A stretch of DNA of 64,000 nt from Paenibacillus piscarius (GTDB lineage Bacteria; Bacillota; Bacilli; Paenibacillales; Paenibacillaceae). The position numbers and the translations under genes were made by a program. The stretch spans positions 186,001 to 250,000 of the forward strand of contig NZ_JAIEUI010000007.1 of NCBI RefSeq assembly GCF_022234545.1. Direction: 5' to 3'. The notes under the pieces were generated by a model. The model was not told the origin of the DNA, searched no databases, and saw only the letters and a list, made by a program, of their open reading frames with translations. This document shows, piece by piece, positions 25,331 to 33,541 of this stretch (position 1 is the first letter of the stretch; every line of letters begins with the position of its first letter).

Positions 25331-26104
25331 ATGGTCATGAATTCAAGTTCAATCTACAGCCCGGCGCTGTACCTCCGTCATGCGGAGCTGCTGCGGGAGC
25401 AGGTCCCTTCCTTCGGGACATATCCGTTTAAGCTGCCCGTGGTTCGTACGCTTCAGAAGCTTGTATTTGAGAAACAGGTCACTTTTCTGGTCGGGGAGAA
25501 CGGATCCGGCAAATCAACACTGCTGGAGGGGATCGCGGCAGCCTGGGGCTTTAACCCGGAGGGCGGTACGCTGAACTTCTCATTCAACACCCGTGCCTCG
25601 CATTCGGGTCTCTATGAATATCTGCGGATTGCTAGAGGGGTAAGACGGCCGAAGGACGGCTTTTTCCTGCGGGCGGAGAGTTATTACAATGTGGCTTCTT
25701 ATATTGATGAGCTGGATGAGGACCCGTCCGCGGGAAGGCCGGTCAAAGACTCTTATGGCGGGAAATCGCTGCATGAGCAGTCGCATGGAGAATCCTTCTT
25801 CGCCACCTTCGTCCACCGCTTCGGGGGACAGGGCCTCTATATTCTGGACGAGCCGGAGGCGGCCCTGTCTCCTGTGCGGCAAATGTCGCTTCTGGCACGG
25901 ATGCATGAGCTGGTGAAGCAGCATTCACAGTTCATCATTGCGACCCATTCACCGATTCTCATGGCTTATCCTGGGGCAGATATCTACTTGCTGGAGGGGG
26001 AACAGATTACACCGGTGGCGCTGGAGGATACGGAGCATTATTCGGTGACCCGCGCGTTCATGACAGACCGTCGGAAGATGCTGCGCGAGCTGCTGGGCGA
26101 CTAA
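25331..26104 (+). CDS. ABC-type AAA ATPase (predicted ATP-binding protein, stand-alone)
   Basis: A 257-residue ATPase with an ABC-like fold but no membrane partner. Walker A is GENGSGKST (about residues 56-64), a signature-like segment reads HEQSHGESFF, Walker B is GLYILDEPEAALS, and the H-loop is IIATHSPILMAYPG. This arrangement fits the single-domain predicted ATPases of the AAA_21/COG3910 type, whose function is poorly known. The start ATG 25331 follows AGGGGG. It is divergent from the cgeB pair and converges on a Spo0E-like gene across a repeat array. No nuclease or toxin partner is adjacent. Confidence 0.82.
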   Translation: MVMNSSSIYSPALYLRHAELLREQVPSFGTYPFKLPVVRTLQKLVFEKQVTFLVGENGSGKSTLLEGIAAAWGFNPEGGTLNFSFNTRASHSGLYEYLRIARGVRRPKDGFFLRAESYYNVASYIDELDEDPSAGRPVKDSYGGKSLHEQSHGESFFATFVHRFGGQGLYILDEPEAALSPVRQMSLLARMHELVKQHSQFIIATHSPILMAYPGADIYLLEGEQITPVALEDTEHYSVTRAFMTDRRKMLRELLGD

Positions 26105-26484
26105 CTCGCAACCCTTCGCCCCCCTGACGGGTGAGCAACATAGGTGGCAGTACCTCACATCACTCCAACGGCGGCGCCCAATGTGGTCGCTTTTTCGACC
26201 ACATCCGGCTCACGCGCCACTGCCACACCAAATGTGGTCGCTTTTTCGACCACATCCGGCTCACGCGCCACTACCACGCCCTATGTGGTCGCTTTTTCGA
26301 CCACATTCAGCCCACGCGCCGCTGCCACACCAAATGTGGTCGCTTTTTCGGCTACATTCGTTGCGGAACCGGTATTTACCCGCAGGTACAAGGTAATTTT
26401 AATTTGCTAACCAATTAAAAAAGACACTCTGCGGTATTCACCGTCAAAGTGTCTTTGGGATTGGCATAGCTTCTGGTTTATTCT
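26105..26484. repeat. 51-bp tandem repeat array, type A
   Basis: Units begin at 26181, 26232, 26283 and 26334, spacing exactly 51 bp; the fourth copy is partial. Each holds the palindrome TGTGGTCG-cttttt-CGACCACA, then an about 28-bp spacer (GGCTCACGCGCCACTGCCAC). The last palindrome has decayed. Because 51 is a multiple of 3, open frames run through the array in three frames, but these have no ribosome site. A lone degenerate unit lies at about 30343. The array fills the gap between two convergent genes. Confidence 0.92.
26420..26456 (-). terminator. terminator of the Spo0E-like gene
   Basis: 9-bp stem AAAGACACT/AGTGTCTTT with an inner partial stem, followed on the minus strand by a run of T (plus strand AATTAAAAAA). 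Confidence 0.85.
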
Positions 26485-26658
26485 CTAATAAAGCGAATCA
26501 TCCTTCTCTGCACTGCAATCACTATACTCGTTCAGGAGCGCATCCAGCTTCACCGATTGACGGAGCACCCGATCATCCTGCATCCCGTATTCCAGGGCCA
26601 GTCTGTTCAGCTCCTGCCTCGCCTGTTCAATCTTATGCTTGTGTTCATCATTTCCCAT
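26485..26658 (-). CDS. Spo0E-family aspartyl-phosphate phosphatase
   Basis: A 57-residue helical protein with the Spo0E pattern: KIEQARQELNRLALEYG in helix 1 and VLRQSVKLDALLNEYSDC in helix 2, where S-x-x-L-D is the catalytic signature. Members dephosphorylate Spo0A~P and so delay sporulation. Start ATG 26658 follows AAGGGGG; an in-frame extension to 26724 has no site. Monocistronic, with its own terminator. It may set the timing of the sporulation genes around it. Confidence 0.88.
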   Translation of the reverse strand: MGNDEHKHKIEQARQELNRLALEYGMQDDRVLRQSVKLDALLNEYSDCSAEKDDSLY

Positions 26659-26771
26659 AGCGGCCCCCTTATAGGATGAGGCTGTTTCAAGCCATTTCCA
26701 CTCTTGTACTAAAGTTCCAAACACATTGTATTCTATAATCCGCTATGGGTCAATCAATCGGTTGGACAGGA

Positions 26772-28187
26772 CTACTGTTTCAGCACCAGGACCAGCTTAT
26801 GCACGGCCCAGCCGAACATGGCCACCGCCATCATATCGAAGCTGACATTGAACAGGAACAGATGCTTGCCGATATCCGCCCGGCCGTCGCCAAGGATCGG
26901 AACAAGGAAGGAGAACAGCCCGATCAGGCCGAGCAGCATCATTAATTCTCCGGCTATCCGCCCGGCTGTCTCCTTGCTGCGGAAGTATTGGTACAGCACT
27001 CCGGCATAATATACCAGATAGAATATGGCTAGGAAGCCCAGGGAATGCGGCAGATGCTTGTTCTTCAGCTCGCTCCACCCGCTGTAGATCCCCGCTACGG
27101 CTCCCGGCTGCTTGCCTTCACTCTTCTCATAGCTTCCCAGATAATAGGGGCGGATCGACATGCTGTTCTCGGCAGCATATTTCATATTGTCCAGCAGCCG
27201 CACCGGATGCTTCAGATAGAAGAACAGCACATCCTTATGCGAGACCCGGTCATAGAAATCCGGAATCAATGACGGATCATCCTGCTTAATGGCTGTATCC
27301 CCCTGGAAGTAGTTCGTGCCCGCCAGCACCTCCAGACGCTCCGGCAAGCCCAGATCGCGCAGGTCCCCCCGCACATCCGGCGATTCATTCAGAATTCCGA
27401 AGAATACCGTCTGGTAGAGATTGATATGCTTCAGCTCCTTGGGCGCGGCCGCATACATGATAACCGACACCAGCGCAGTACTTACGGCCAGCGTGAGCGC
27501 CAGCTTGCGCCAATTGCCTGTTCCATTCAGCATCCGCAGGCGGAGGAAGATCAGGGCAAAGGCCAGACCGACCGGCGCATTCTGGATTTTGGAGCAGACC
27601 AGGAACAGCACGGCGACGAAGAACAGCACCAGGCTGCGCGGAGTTGGCCGTTCTTGGCTCACCAGTCTTAGACCCAGCGCGAACGTCAGCAGCATGAAGA
27701 CCATGGACACCGGTTCGCCGAACAGGGAATTGAAGTAGGCCAGATAGCCGATATCATAGAAAACGAACAGCACCGCTGCCCCAAGCAGCAGGCCGGTTAC
27801 ATAAGAAGCCTTCGCCCCCACCTTGACAATCAGCCAGGTTGCCGCCAGCAGCAGCAGGCCGTAGACAGCCGCCAGAATGCGGATATCGAAATAACTGCCG
27901 TGCACCAGCCCGGCAATCAGCCGCGGCACCAGCACCACCAGAATCTGCGAGGAGGGGTAGAAGCCCCGGAACAGATCATCATAGGCAAATCCGGAATGGC
28001 TGAAGCTGAAAAAGCGGTCAGCATAACTCTCCGCAGCATCGAGGTAATTCAGCCCGATCGTGTTCATCATCCGCAGGAAATCGCCATTGTCGGCTACGCC
28101 TCTAAATGGTCCTGTGAACAGCAAATAAATAATAAGAACGGAGCCAGCCAGGGCGATCAGATACTCCGCTTTGAACCGTTGTCTCAT
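26772..28187 (-). CDS. polytopic membrane protein, possible glycan hexose transferase (WsfD-like)
   Basis: A 471-residue membrane protein with about ten hydrophobic helices and one larger extracytoplasmic loop (about residues 255-365, with TNYFQGDTAIKQDDPSLIP). The N-terminus carries GPFRGVADNGDFLRMMNTIG, an acidic pair after TM1 as in GT-C type transferases that use polyprenyl-phosphate sugars. WsfD of S-layer glycan clusters is the nearest family I can suggest; this is by resemblance only. It starts after AGGAGGAGC and follows the LtaS-like gene by 8 nt, so the two are cotranscribed, fitting a cell-envelope polymer role. Confidence 0.7.
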   Translation of the reverse strand: MRQRFKAEYLIALAGSVLIIYLLFTGPFRGVADNGDFLRMMNTIGLNYLDAAESYADRFFSFSHSGFAYDDLFRGFYPSSQILVVLVPRLIAGLVHGSYFDIRILAAVYGLLLLAATWLIVKVGAKASYVTGLLLGAAVLFVFYDIGYLAYFNSLFGEPVSMVFMLLTFALGLRLVSQERPTPRSLVLFFVAVLFLVCSKIQNAPVGLAFALIFLRLRMLNGTGNWRKLALTLAVSTALVSVIMYAAAPKELKHINLYQTVFFGILNESPDVRGDLRDLGLPERLEVLAGTNYFQGDTAIKQDDPSLIPDFYDRVSHKDVLFFYLKHPVRLLDNMKYAAENSMSIRPYYLGSYEKSEGKQPGAVAGIYSGWSELKNKHLPHSLGFLAIFYLVYYAGVLYQYFRSKETAGRIAGELMMLLGLIGLFSFLVPILGDGRADIGKHLFLFNVSFDMMAVAMFGWAVHKLVLVLKQ

Positions 28188-28195
28188 AGCTCCTC

Positions 28196-30094
28196 CTAAC
28201 GCTGCGGCAGCAGCTTCACATATTGATCCGATAAGCCCATCAGCTTCAGGATATAGTCATAATCACTCTGGTATTTACTGAAATCCTCTACCTTCTCATA
28301 CGTATCCAGCGAGAATGCCTCGCCGTCCGCGAAGCCTGTCCCCGGCACGAACATCACTTCATCATTGAAGAACGAGCCTGTCGGCAGATAATACCGCATG
28401 CCCACAACATTGCGGTCAATATTGAGCAGATCATGCCCGAACGCCGTGAAGCCTTCCTGCTTCAGCGAGATTCCGAGCAGATTGGCCACAGTAGGCAGCA
28501 CATCAAGCTGTCCGCCGGTCCGCTCCACCACCTGCCCCTGGTTCATGCCGGGCACATGAATAATCAGCGGGATGTTAAAGCGGCTGATCCGGTCATCGTA
28601 TTGGATACCGAGCGCTTCCTCCACCTGCTCCGCCGGAACATCCTTCGGCTGCAGGCCGAAGTGGTCGCCGTACAGCACCAGTACAGTGTTCTCCCACATG
28701 CCCTCCCGCTTCAGGCCGTCAATCAGCGTGCCTATCGCATAATCGGTATAATTCACCGCCGTCAGGTAATCGCCCAGCATCGTATCCTGCAGCCGTTCCG
28801 GCACCTCAAGCTTCCTGAAGCTGTCCGGGACCCGGAACGGATGATGGCTGGAGGCGGTGACCAGTTGGGCATAGTAAGGCGTCCCCTTCTTCTGCAGCGC
28901 AGCCAGCTTCTCCACAGCGGTGGCGTAGAGCTGCTCATCGGAGGCCCCGAAGTTATTGAAGTGGTCATTCTTGAACGCCGGCTTGTCATAATACCCGTTG
29001 AAGCCAAGGGCGGGATACAGCTTATTGCGGTTCCAGAAGCCCGCCTTATTGATATGGAACGTATAAGCCTCATACCCCTGATCTCTTACAAGGCGCGGCA
29101 GTGCGGGCAGCTCCCGGTCGCCGAAGCCGGTGGACATGGCGAGTGTGGCAATCGGGTAGATTGAAGTATTGCTCATGAACTCTGCATCGGAGGTATTGCC
29201 CGGACCGACCTGCTGATACACATGCGGGAAATAAAAGCCTTCGTCCGCCAGACGGTTCATCACCGGTGTCAGCTCCCGGCCCTCCAGCTTCTGATGCAGC
29301 GGGAAGTTCTGGAACGCCTCCAGCTGGATGATGATGACATTCTTGTTCTTCTGCGAGCCGAAATACTTCGGTTCAGTTGTGCTTGCCTGGATCTGATAGG
29401 GATAAGCTGCCTCCAGCTCCCTTACCTTCGCTATCGTCTCCTGAATATCTCCGGTGCCGATTAGACCGTTATCCTCCCGGGTCTTAATCGCTGCCACCAC
29501 CTCATAATTCAGGAAGCCGGCGCTCTCCGCCTGGACCAGCTCATTGGTGATCCCCCTTGCCGATTGGATCGAATAGACCGAGAGCAGGCCGCCGCCGATG
29601 ATTCCTGCAAGCCATACAACCTGGTAGATCTGCCGGGCCAACCGTGAGGGCGGACTGCTCCGGTACAGCGCCGGTCCCTGCTTCCATCTGCGGAAGAGCG
29701 AATAGAGCAGAATAACGGCCAGATCGGCAAAAAACAAATAATCCACCAGCTCAATCGTAGATTCCACGCTCTCTTTTACCTGGAAGACCTGATTCAGTTC
29801 GTAGAGCGCCAGGTATGTCGGGACAGAACCGAAGTGATTGAAGTACACACTGGCGGCAAAGAGCAGCAGCGACATCAGGCCGTTAAAACCCCAGAAGACC
29901 GCCTTCTTCATCCGCCTTGGGGTAATGACAGCCAGCACGCCCATCAGCAGCAGCACCGGCGCCAGATCTGCCGCGATCCATTGCCAGGCAATCCGCTCAA
30001 AGAACAGCATCCGCAGGAGCAGCAGCTTCAGCCAGACCAGCCCCGCCACGACATAGAAATGAGCCTGCCAAGACGCAGGTTTGCCCTCTCTCAT
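28196..30094 (-). CDS. LTA synthase-family glycerol-phosphate transferase / sulfatase-like membrane enzyme
   Basis: A 632-residue enzyme of the lipoteichoic acid synthase (LtaS) family. Five N-terminal membrane helices (residues 1-190) precede an extracytoplasmic sulfatase-fold domain. The nucleophile region reads VGPGNTSDAEFMSNT, with the catalytic Thr. Further metal-site segments are NVIIIQLEAFQNF (Glu), FHINKAGFWNRNKLYPALGF and LVLYGDHFGLQ (Asp-His). LtaS polymerises glycerol-phosphate from phosphatidylglycerol on a lipid anchor. The gene is followed 8 nt later by the WsfD-like gene. A near-consensus promoter lies upstream. Which of the LtaS/LtaP/YvgJ-type activities it has cannot be decided. 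Confidence 0.92.
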   Translation of the reverse strand: MREGKPASWQAHFYVVAGLVWLKLLLLRMLFFERIAWQWIAADLAPVLLLMGVLAVITPRRMKKAVFWGFNGLMSLLLFAASVYFNHFGSVPTYLALYELNQVFQVKESVESTIELVDYLFFADLAVILLYSLFRRWKQGPALYRSSPPSRLARQIYQVVWLAGIIGGGLLSVYSIQSARGITNELVQAESAGFLNYEVVAAIKTREDNGLIGTGDIQETIAKVRELEAAYPYQIQASTTEPKYFGSQKNKNVIIIQLEAFQNFPLHQKLEGRELTPVMNRLADEGFYFPHVYQQVGPGNTSDAEFMSNTSIYPIATLAMSTGFGDRELPALPRLVRDQGYEAYTFHINKAGFWNRNKLYPALGFNGYYDKPAFKNDHFNNFGASDEQLYATAVEKLAALQKKGTPYYAQLVTASSHHPFRVPDSFRKLEVPERLQDTMLGDYLTAVNYTDYAIGTLIDGLKREGMWENTVLVLYGDHFGLQPKDVPAEQVEEALGIQYDDRISRFNIPLIIHVPGMNQGQVVERTGGQLDVLPTVANLLGISLKQEGFTAFGHDLLNIDRNVVGMRYYLPTGSFFNDEVMFVPGTGFADGEAFSLDTYEKVEDFSKYQSDYDYILKLMGLSDQYVKLLPQR

Positions 30095-30182
30095 TACAAT
30101 CCCCTCTAACTCTCTTCATTAATAGTTGTGAATAGTTGTGTAAGAAGAATTCCTTGTTTCTGTAAAAAGCTCACGTTGCTCT

Positions 30183-30211
30183 AGTATAGCAATACTTGTA
30201 AAAGGAATCAA
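30183..30211 (-). promoter_or_regulatory. sigma-A promoter of the LtaS-like gene
   Basis: On the minus strand TTGATT (30206-30211) and TATACT (30183-30188) are separated by exactly 17 bp, about 90 bp before the start codon. Confidence 0.7.
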
Positions 30212-30462
30212 AAGAGGGCCATACTACTAAACCATTCAGAGGGTGAAAAGGTTCATTTTTCAGAAAACACAGCACTGCGGCTTGCGTACCCTCGTGCCTG
30301 CTCATCCCACGCCCCTGCACAATGCTCCACAGCCCACGCCTGTCCAATGTGGTCGGTTTTTCGATTACACCTCACAGCAACAAAAAAGCAGAGGAGCGGA
30401 GTCCCCTGCACAGTTATAGATCCATTCTCCGTTACATTAGTCTGGCAACCCGCCCTTCCCGC
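30212..30462. other. intergenic region with a lone type A repeat unit
   Basis: The rest of the 368-bp gap between the LtaS-like gene and the amidohydrolase. At 30343-30372 a single degenerate copy of the type A core is seen (TGTGGTCGgtttttCGATTACA), so the family is dispersed and not only tandem. No gene is seen. Confidence 0.6.
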
Positions 30463-31800
30463 TCAAGCCAACCGCGTCTTCCCCAGCAGTCTGGTAATCG
30501 AACGGTTGGCTTCACGAAGCACAACCTCCTTATCGACCGTCTTCAGCAGCCCCTTCTCCATCAGAATCTCACCGTCCACGATGGTTGTCTCCACATCGGC
30601 ACGGGTGGCGGAATAGACAATCCGCGAAATCGGGTCCACATCATAGGAGGGGAACGTATGGAAGTTGTAGAGATTGAGGATCGCCAGATCCGCTTTTTTG
30701 CCGACCTCGATGCTGCCGATCTGCTCCTCCATGCCTACCGCCTTCGCCCCGCCGATGGTGGCCATCCGAAATACGCTCCTGGCGTCCATCGCCGTAGGGC
30801 CATGCGCCGGCTTCTGGATGATTGCCGCCAGACGCATCTCATTGAACATATCGAGGTTATTATTGCACGGCGCGCCGTCTGCCCCCAGACTGAGATGTAT
30901 ATGCTCCTGCAGCATTCCCGGGGTATCGGCGATGCCGGAGGCGAGCTTGAGGTTGGAGCCCGGGCAATGGCTGACATGGACGCCGCGTTCCCGCAGAATC
31001 CGCTTCTCCTCCGCATCCAGCCACACACAGTGAGCCAGAATCAGCCGGTCATTGGCCAGTCCCAAGTGATCCAGATAGACGACATTGCGCATCCCGGTCA
31101 TCGCCTGCACCAGCTCGATCTCCCCCGGATTCTCCGAGGCATGGGTATGCACCTTAACCCCGTAGCGGGCCGAGAGGCTGCCCACCTCCCTCAGCAGCTC
31201 CTCCGTACAGGAGATCACAAAACGCGGCGAGAACGCGTACTGAATCCGGCCGTTCCCGTAACCGTTCCACTTCTCCAGCAGATCCACACTCTCCTGCAGC
31301 GAAGCTGCGGTCTCCTCCTGGAGCGCCGCTGGCGCCTCCGGGTTCTTCTGATCCATCATCACCTTGCCGGACAACGCGCGGATGCCGCTTGCGGCAATCG
31401 CCTGGAAGGCGTAATCCGTGTGATGAACGGTCTCCATATCAACGATCGTTGTTGTCCCGCTGGTGATCAGCTCTCCGATGCCCAGCATTGCAGAGTAATA
31501 CAGGGAATCCTCATCATGCGCCGCCTCGAGCGGCCAGATCCGCTTGCGCAGCCAGTCCATCAGCTCCAGATCATCCCCTTTCCCGCGGAAGAGGGTCTGG
31601 CACAGGTGAATATGGGTCTGTACGAAGCCGGGAATCACCGTCCGGTTCATAGCGTCGATTACCCTCTCGTCCCCCTGCGCTTCAAGGCCGCTCCCGATCT
31701 CCACAATCAGGTTATCCCTGATACGGATGTCTCCGTGGATGATATCCTCCTGTTTGTTCATTGTAATAATCTCCGCATGTCTGATCAGGATATTGGCCAT
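30463..31800 (-). CDS. amidohydrolase, purine/nucleoside deaminase type (TrzA/SsnA/MtaD group)
   Basis: A 445-residue metal-dependent deaminase: IPGFVQTHIHLCQTLFRG (metal HxH), KVHTHASENPGEIELV, ILAHCVWLDAEEKRIL and LGADGAPCNNNLDMF (metal Asp) follow the subtype that includes SAH/methylthioadenosine deaminases, 8-oxoguanine deaminase and guanine deaminase. Start ATG 31800 follows AGGAGGAG. A purine riboswitch with a terminator sits in its leader, which points to guanine or a related purine as substrate or signal. The exact substrate cannot be read from motifs. Confidence 0.88.
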   Translation of the reverse strand: MANILIRHAEIITMNKQEDIIHGDIRIRDNLIVEIGSGLEAQGDERVIDAMNRTVIPGFVQTHIHLCQTLFRGKGDDLELMDWLRKRIWPLEAAHDEDSLYYSAMLGIGELITSGTTTIVDMETVHHTDYAFQAIAASGIRALSGKVMMDQKNPEAPAALQEETAASLQESVDLLEKWNGYGNGRIQYAFSPRFVISCTEELLREVGSLSARYGVKVHTHASENPGEIELVQAMTGMRNVVYLDHLGLANDRLILAHCVWLDAEEKRILRERGVHVSHCPGSNLKLASGIADTPGMLQEHIHLSLGADGAPCNNNLDMFNEMRLAAIIQKPAHGPTAMDARSVFRMATIGGAKAVGMEEQIGSIEVGKKADLAILNLYNFHTFPSYDVDPISRIVYSATRADVETTIVDGEILMEKGLLKTVDKEVVLREANRSITRLLGKTRLA

Positions 31801-31857
31801 TGTCTTCTCCTCCTGGCTGATTGATGTCCGGCTTGATTTCAACGCAAAATAGCCACA

Positions 31858-31939
31858 AAAATATGCCGCAGCATATTTTCGTAGCCAGAAATTTACGGTT
31901 CCCGGTAGAGACCCTTAACCCAATTATTAAGGATATACG
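31858..31939 (-). ncRNA. purine (guanine-class) riboswitch with terminator expression platform
   Basis: On the minus strand the aptamer runs from 31939 to 31880. P1 pairs CGTA/TACG; P2 is CCTTAA/TTAAGG with loop TAATTGGG; J2/3 is TCTCTACC; P3 is CGGGAA/TTTCTG with the conserved loop CCGTAAA, and the GG/CC pairs for loop docking are present. J3/1 reads GGCTACG. The base equal to C74 of the B. subtilis xpt aptamer is C, so guanine-type recognition is expected; the base equal to A73 is G. Just downstream, AAAATATGC/GCATATTTT with a T-run (31879-31858) forms the terminator. It should switch off the amidohydrolase when guanine is high. Confidence 0.93.
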
Positions 31940-31972
31940 AAAAGGACTATTCCATTGCTTATGAATAATCCC

Positions 31973-32002
31973 ATCATACTCCGAAGACAACTTTCATGTC
32001 AA
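31973..32002 (-). promoter_or_regulatory. sigma-A promoter of the riboswitch-amidohydrolase transcript
   Basis: Minus strand TTGACA (31997-32002), 18-bp spacer, TATGAT (31973-31978). It starts transcription about 30 bp before the aptamer, as expected for a leader riboswitch. The surrounding 31980-32100 stretch is AT-rich and holds no gene. Confidence 0.85.
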
Positions 32003-32104
32003 TACACGTTAATTAAATTAACACAATTATTCTCGAAATGTATTATTGTCCGGAATTATGTTTTTCACGCGAATAAAATGTTATTTTATATAACACATTT
32101 CCTG

Positions 32105-32632
32105 TCATCCCTCTGAAATATCCGTCAATACCTTCTCGAATACCGGAAAAGCCGCCGTTCGGCCGGGAAAACGTATCTCTCCCCTCTGCAGGTAGCCCAG
32201 TGAAGGGTACAGCTTGAGCGCCTTGTCGTTCTTCGCATAGGTATCCAGCCGGATGCTGCTGTATCCGCCGCTGCGGGCGAACTCCTCGGCAAAGGCGATA
32301 AGCCGCCGGGCAATTCCCTTGCCCTGAATCTCCGGATGGACCGCTAGCCGGTGCATGATCAGATGCGGGCCTTGCGTCTCGGTCCACTCGATGTCCCGGT
32401 ACTGCTCCGCCTGATTCTCATCCAGCACCAGAATTCCGGCAATAGCCCCGTGATCTGTACAGACAAACAAGGTCCCGCTCCTGATATCCTCACTGATCAC
32501 TTCGCGGTTCGGATACCCCTCATCCCATTGATCGCTGCCGCCGGCCTGCATGACTTGTACACATTTGGCAATCAGATTCATAATCTCCTGGATCTCTCCG
32601 CTGTGCGCTCTGCGTATCTCATTCCCGCTCAT
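32105..32632 (-). CDS. GNAT-family N-acetyltransferase
   Basis: A 175-residue acetyltransferase: residues 1-30 IRRAHSGEIQEIMNLIAKC; VLDENQAEQY before the core; MHRLAVHPEIQGKGIARRLI carries the acetyl-CoA motif Q-x-x-G-x-G/A; SIRLDTYAKNDKALKLYPSL is the C-terminal motif B. ATG 32632 is preceded by AGGGATG; an earlier ATG at 32680 has no ribosome site. The acceptor is unknown; no operon partner is seen. Confidence 0.85.
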   Translation of the reverse strand: MSGNEIRRAHSGEIQEIMNLIAKCVQVMQAGGSDQWDEGYPNREVISEDIRSGTLFVCTDHGAIAGILVLDENQAEQYRDIEWTETQGPHLIMHRLAVHPEIQGKGIARRLIAFAEEFARSGGYSSIRLDTYAKNDKALKLYPSLGYLQRGEIRFPGRTAAFPVFEKVLTDISEG

Positions 32633-32744
32633 GTACATCCCTGCTTTCCTGTCCGAATGGTGAACCCGGTAAAGATTCATTTAAGCAGTCTACCACATCC
32701 GGCCGGAAATTCCGATCCCCCCGCTTCACACGCTATCCTTAATC

Positions 32745-32789
32745 AGGGCTATAGAAGACGGCGCATGCTGCACCCTCCTCTATAGCCCT
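32745..32789 (-). terminator. hairpin downstream of the Arg-rich protein operon
   Basis: 11-bp perfect stem AGGGCTATAGA/TCTATAGCCCT, about 40 bp beyond the end of the four-gene minus-strand operon. There is no T-run on either strand. Confidence 0.5.
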
Positions 32790-32828
32790 ATCACTCAGCC
32801 CGTCAGCCGCCTGCTGCCTGCGGCTCTG

Positions 32829-33233
32829 TCAGCCCAGCTCCAGCTTGTGTCCGTCCTCGAAGCCCTTGGCGAATCCGGCGTCGAACCCCACGTTGTATGC
32901 TTCGGTGTAGCCCTGCTGATAGGCGTCTCCCGGCGGCAGCTCCGGAGGGACGCCCAGGTCCGGGGGGAGCGGCACCACCTGGGGCGAGAGCGGCGTCTCG
33001 ATGGCTGGTGTCACCTGCACCGGCGGGTGTACAGCGCGCCGTCTGCGGATCAGGCGGCGGCGCAGTCTTCTTTTTTTGCGCAGCAGCAGCGGATTCTTCC
33101 CGCCCTTGCGGAGCAAGGATCTGCGTGTCTTGCGGCTAGGTCCTTTGCGCAGCCGTGCTTTGCGGGACAGCAGCGGTCTGCGTTTTGCCCCTCTGCTTGC
33201 GGAACGAAGCTTGCCCTGTCTCTTAGTCTTCAT
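32829..33233 (-). CDS. small Arg-rich protein with C-terminal G-aromatic repeat, probable spore-surface protein
   Basis: A 134-residue protein in three parts. Residues 1-67 are 33 Lys/Arg (LRKKRRLRRRLIRRRRA and similar). Residues 68-100 are Pro-rich. The C-terminus is a repeat of the form GY/F-xxx: AYQQGYTEAYNVGFDAGFAK, then GFEDG. The same GYxxGY-type motif opens both CgeB-like proteins at 22.8-25.1 kb. No family is recognised for the whole protein. Start after AGGAGGCGTAGAGAT; its ATG overlaps the stop of the upstream gene. The composition suggests binding to nucleic acid, polyanionic coat material or another coat protein; this is inference. Confidence 0.75.
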   Translation of the reverse strand: MKTKRQGKLRSASRGAKRRPLLSRKARLRKGPSRKTRRSLLRKGGKNPLLLRKKRRLRRRLIRRRRAVHPPVQVTPAIETPLSPQVVPLPPDLGVPPELPPGDAYQQGYTEAYNVGFDAGFAKGFEDGHKLELG

Positions 33234-33541
33234 ATCTCTACGCCTCCTGTACTTCTTCTACTGCCGGCGTCCCCCCACTGAGCAGCCTTGCTCAGCCAGG
33301 GAGCAGCAGGCACTCCTTCTTTGGGCTCATGCAGCGAGATTCCGGACATCATCCGGCACATCGCGCTCTGATACCCGCTAAGAATACGGATATTGTCGCT
33401 TAGCTTGCGGGCTGTCAGCTCCGATTGCCCCGTAACCTCGGCAATACTCTCCAGAATAGCTGCGAGCGCTGCCTGGCTGCGGGCGATCGAGCGGATCATC
33501 TCCAGCTTGACGGCGTGTTCGGAGAGCAGCCCGCCGCTCAT
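33230..33541 (-). CDS. small helical protein of unknown function (paralogue 1 of 3)
   Basis: A 103-residue, mostly helical protein with no recognised domain. It shares with the two upstream genes a helix of the form [AI]-A-x-I-L-[ED]-[AS], here QAALAAILESIAEV, in a similar position. It overlaps both neighbours by 4 nt (ATGA), so it belongs to a tightly coupled four-gene operon. The C-terminus is Pro/Gly/Ser-rich. Confidence 0.72.
   Translation of the reverse strand: MSGGLLSEHAVKLEMIRSIARSQAALAAILESIAEVTGQSELTARKLSDNIRILSGYQSAMCRMMSGISLHEPKEGVPAAPWLSKAAQWGDAGSRRSTGGVEI

Noticed and set aside
25331..26104. Anti-phage defence ATPase
   Set aside because: The ATPase is stand-alone, with no nuclease, reverse transcriptase or toxin partner on either side; nothing beyond the ATPase fold supports defence.
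26181..26365. CRISPR array
   Set aside because: Palindromic units recur regularly, but the spacers are repeated along with the cores, only 3-4 units are present, and no cas genes lie nearby.
30322..31824. 500-codon plus-strand frame opposite the amidohydrolase
   Set aside because: The minus-strand gene has all amidohydrolase motifs, a riboswitch, a promoter and a ribosome site; the opposite frame is a G+C-driven shadow.
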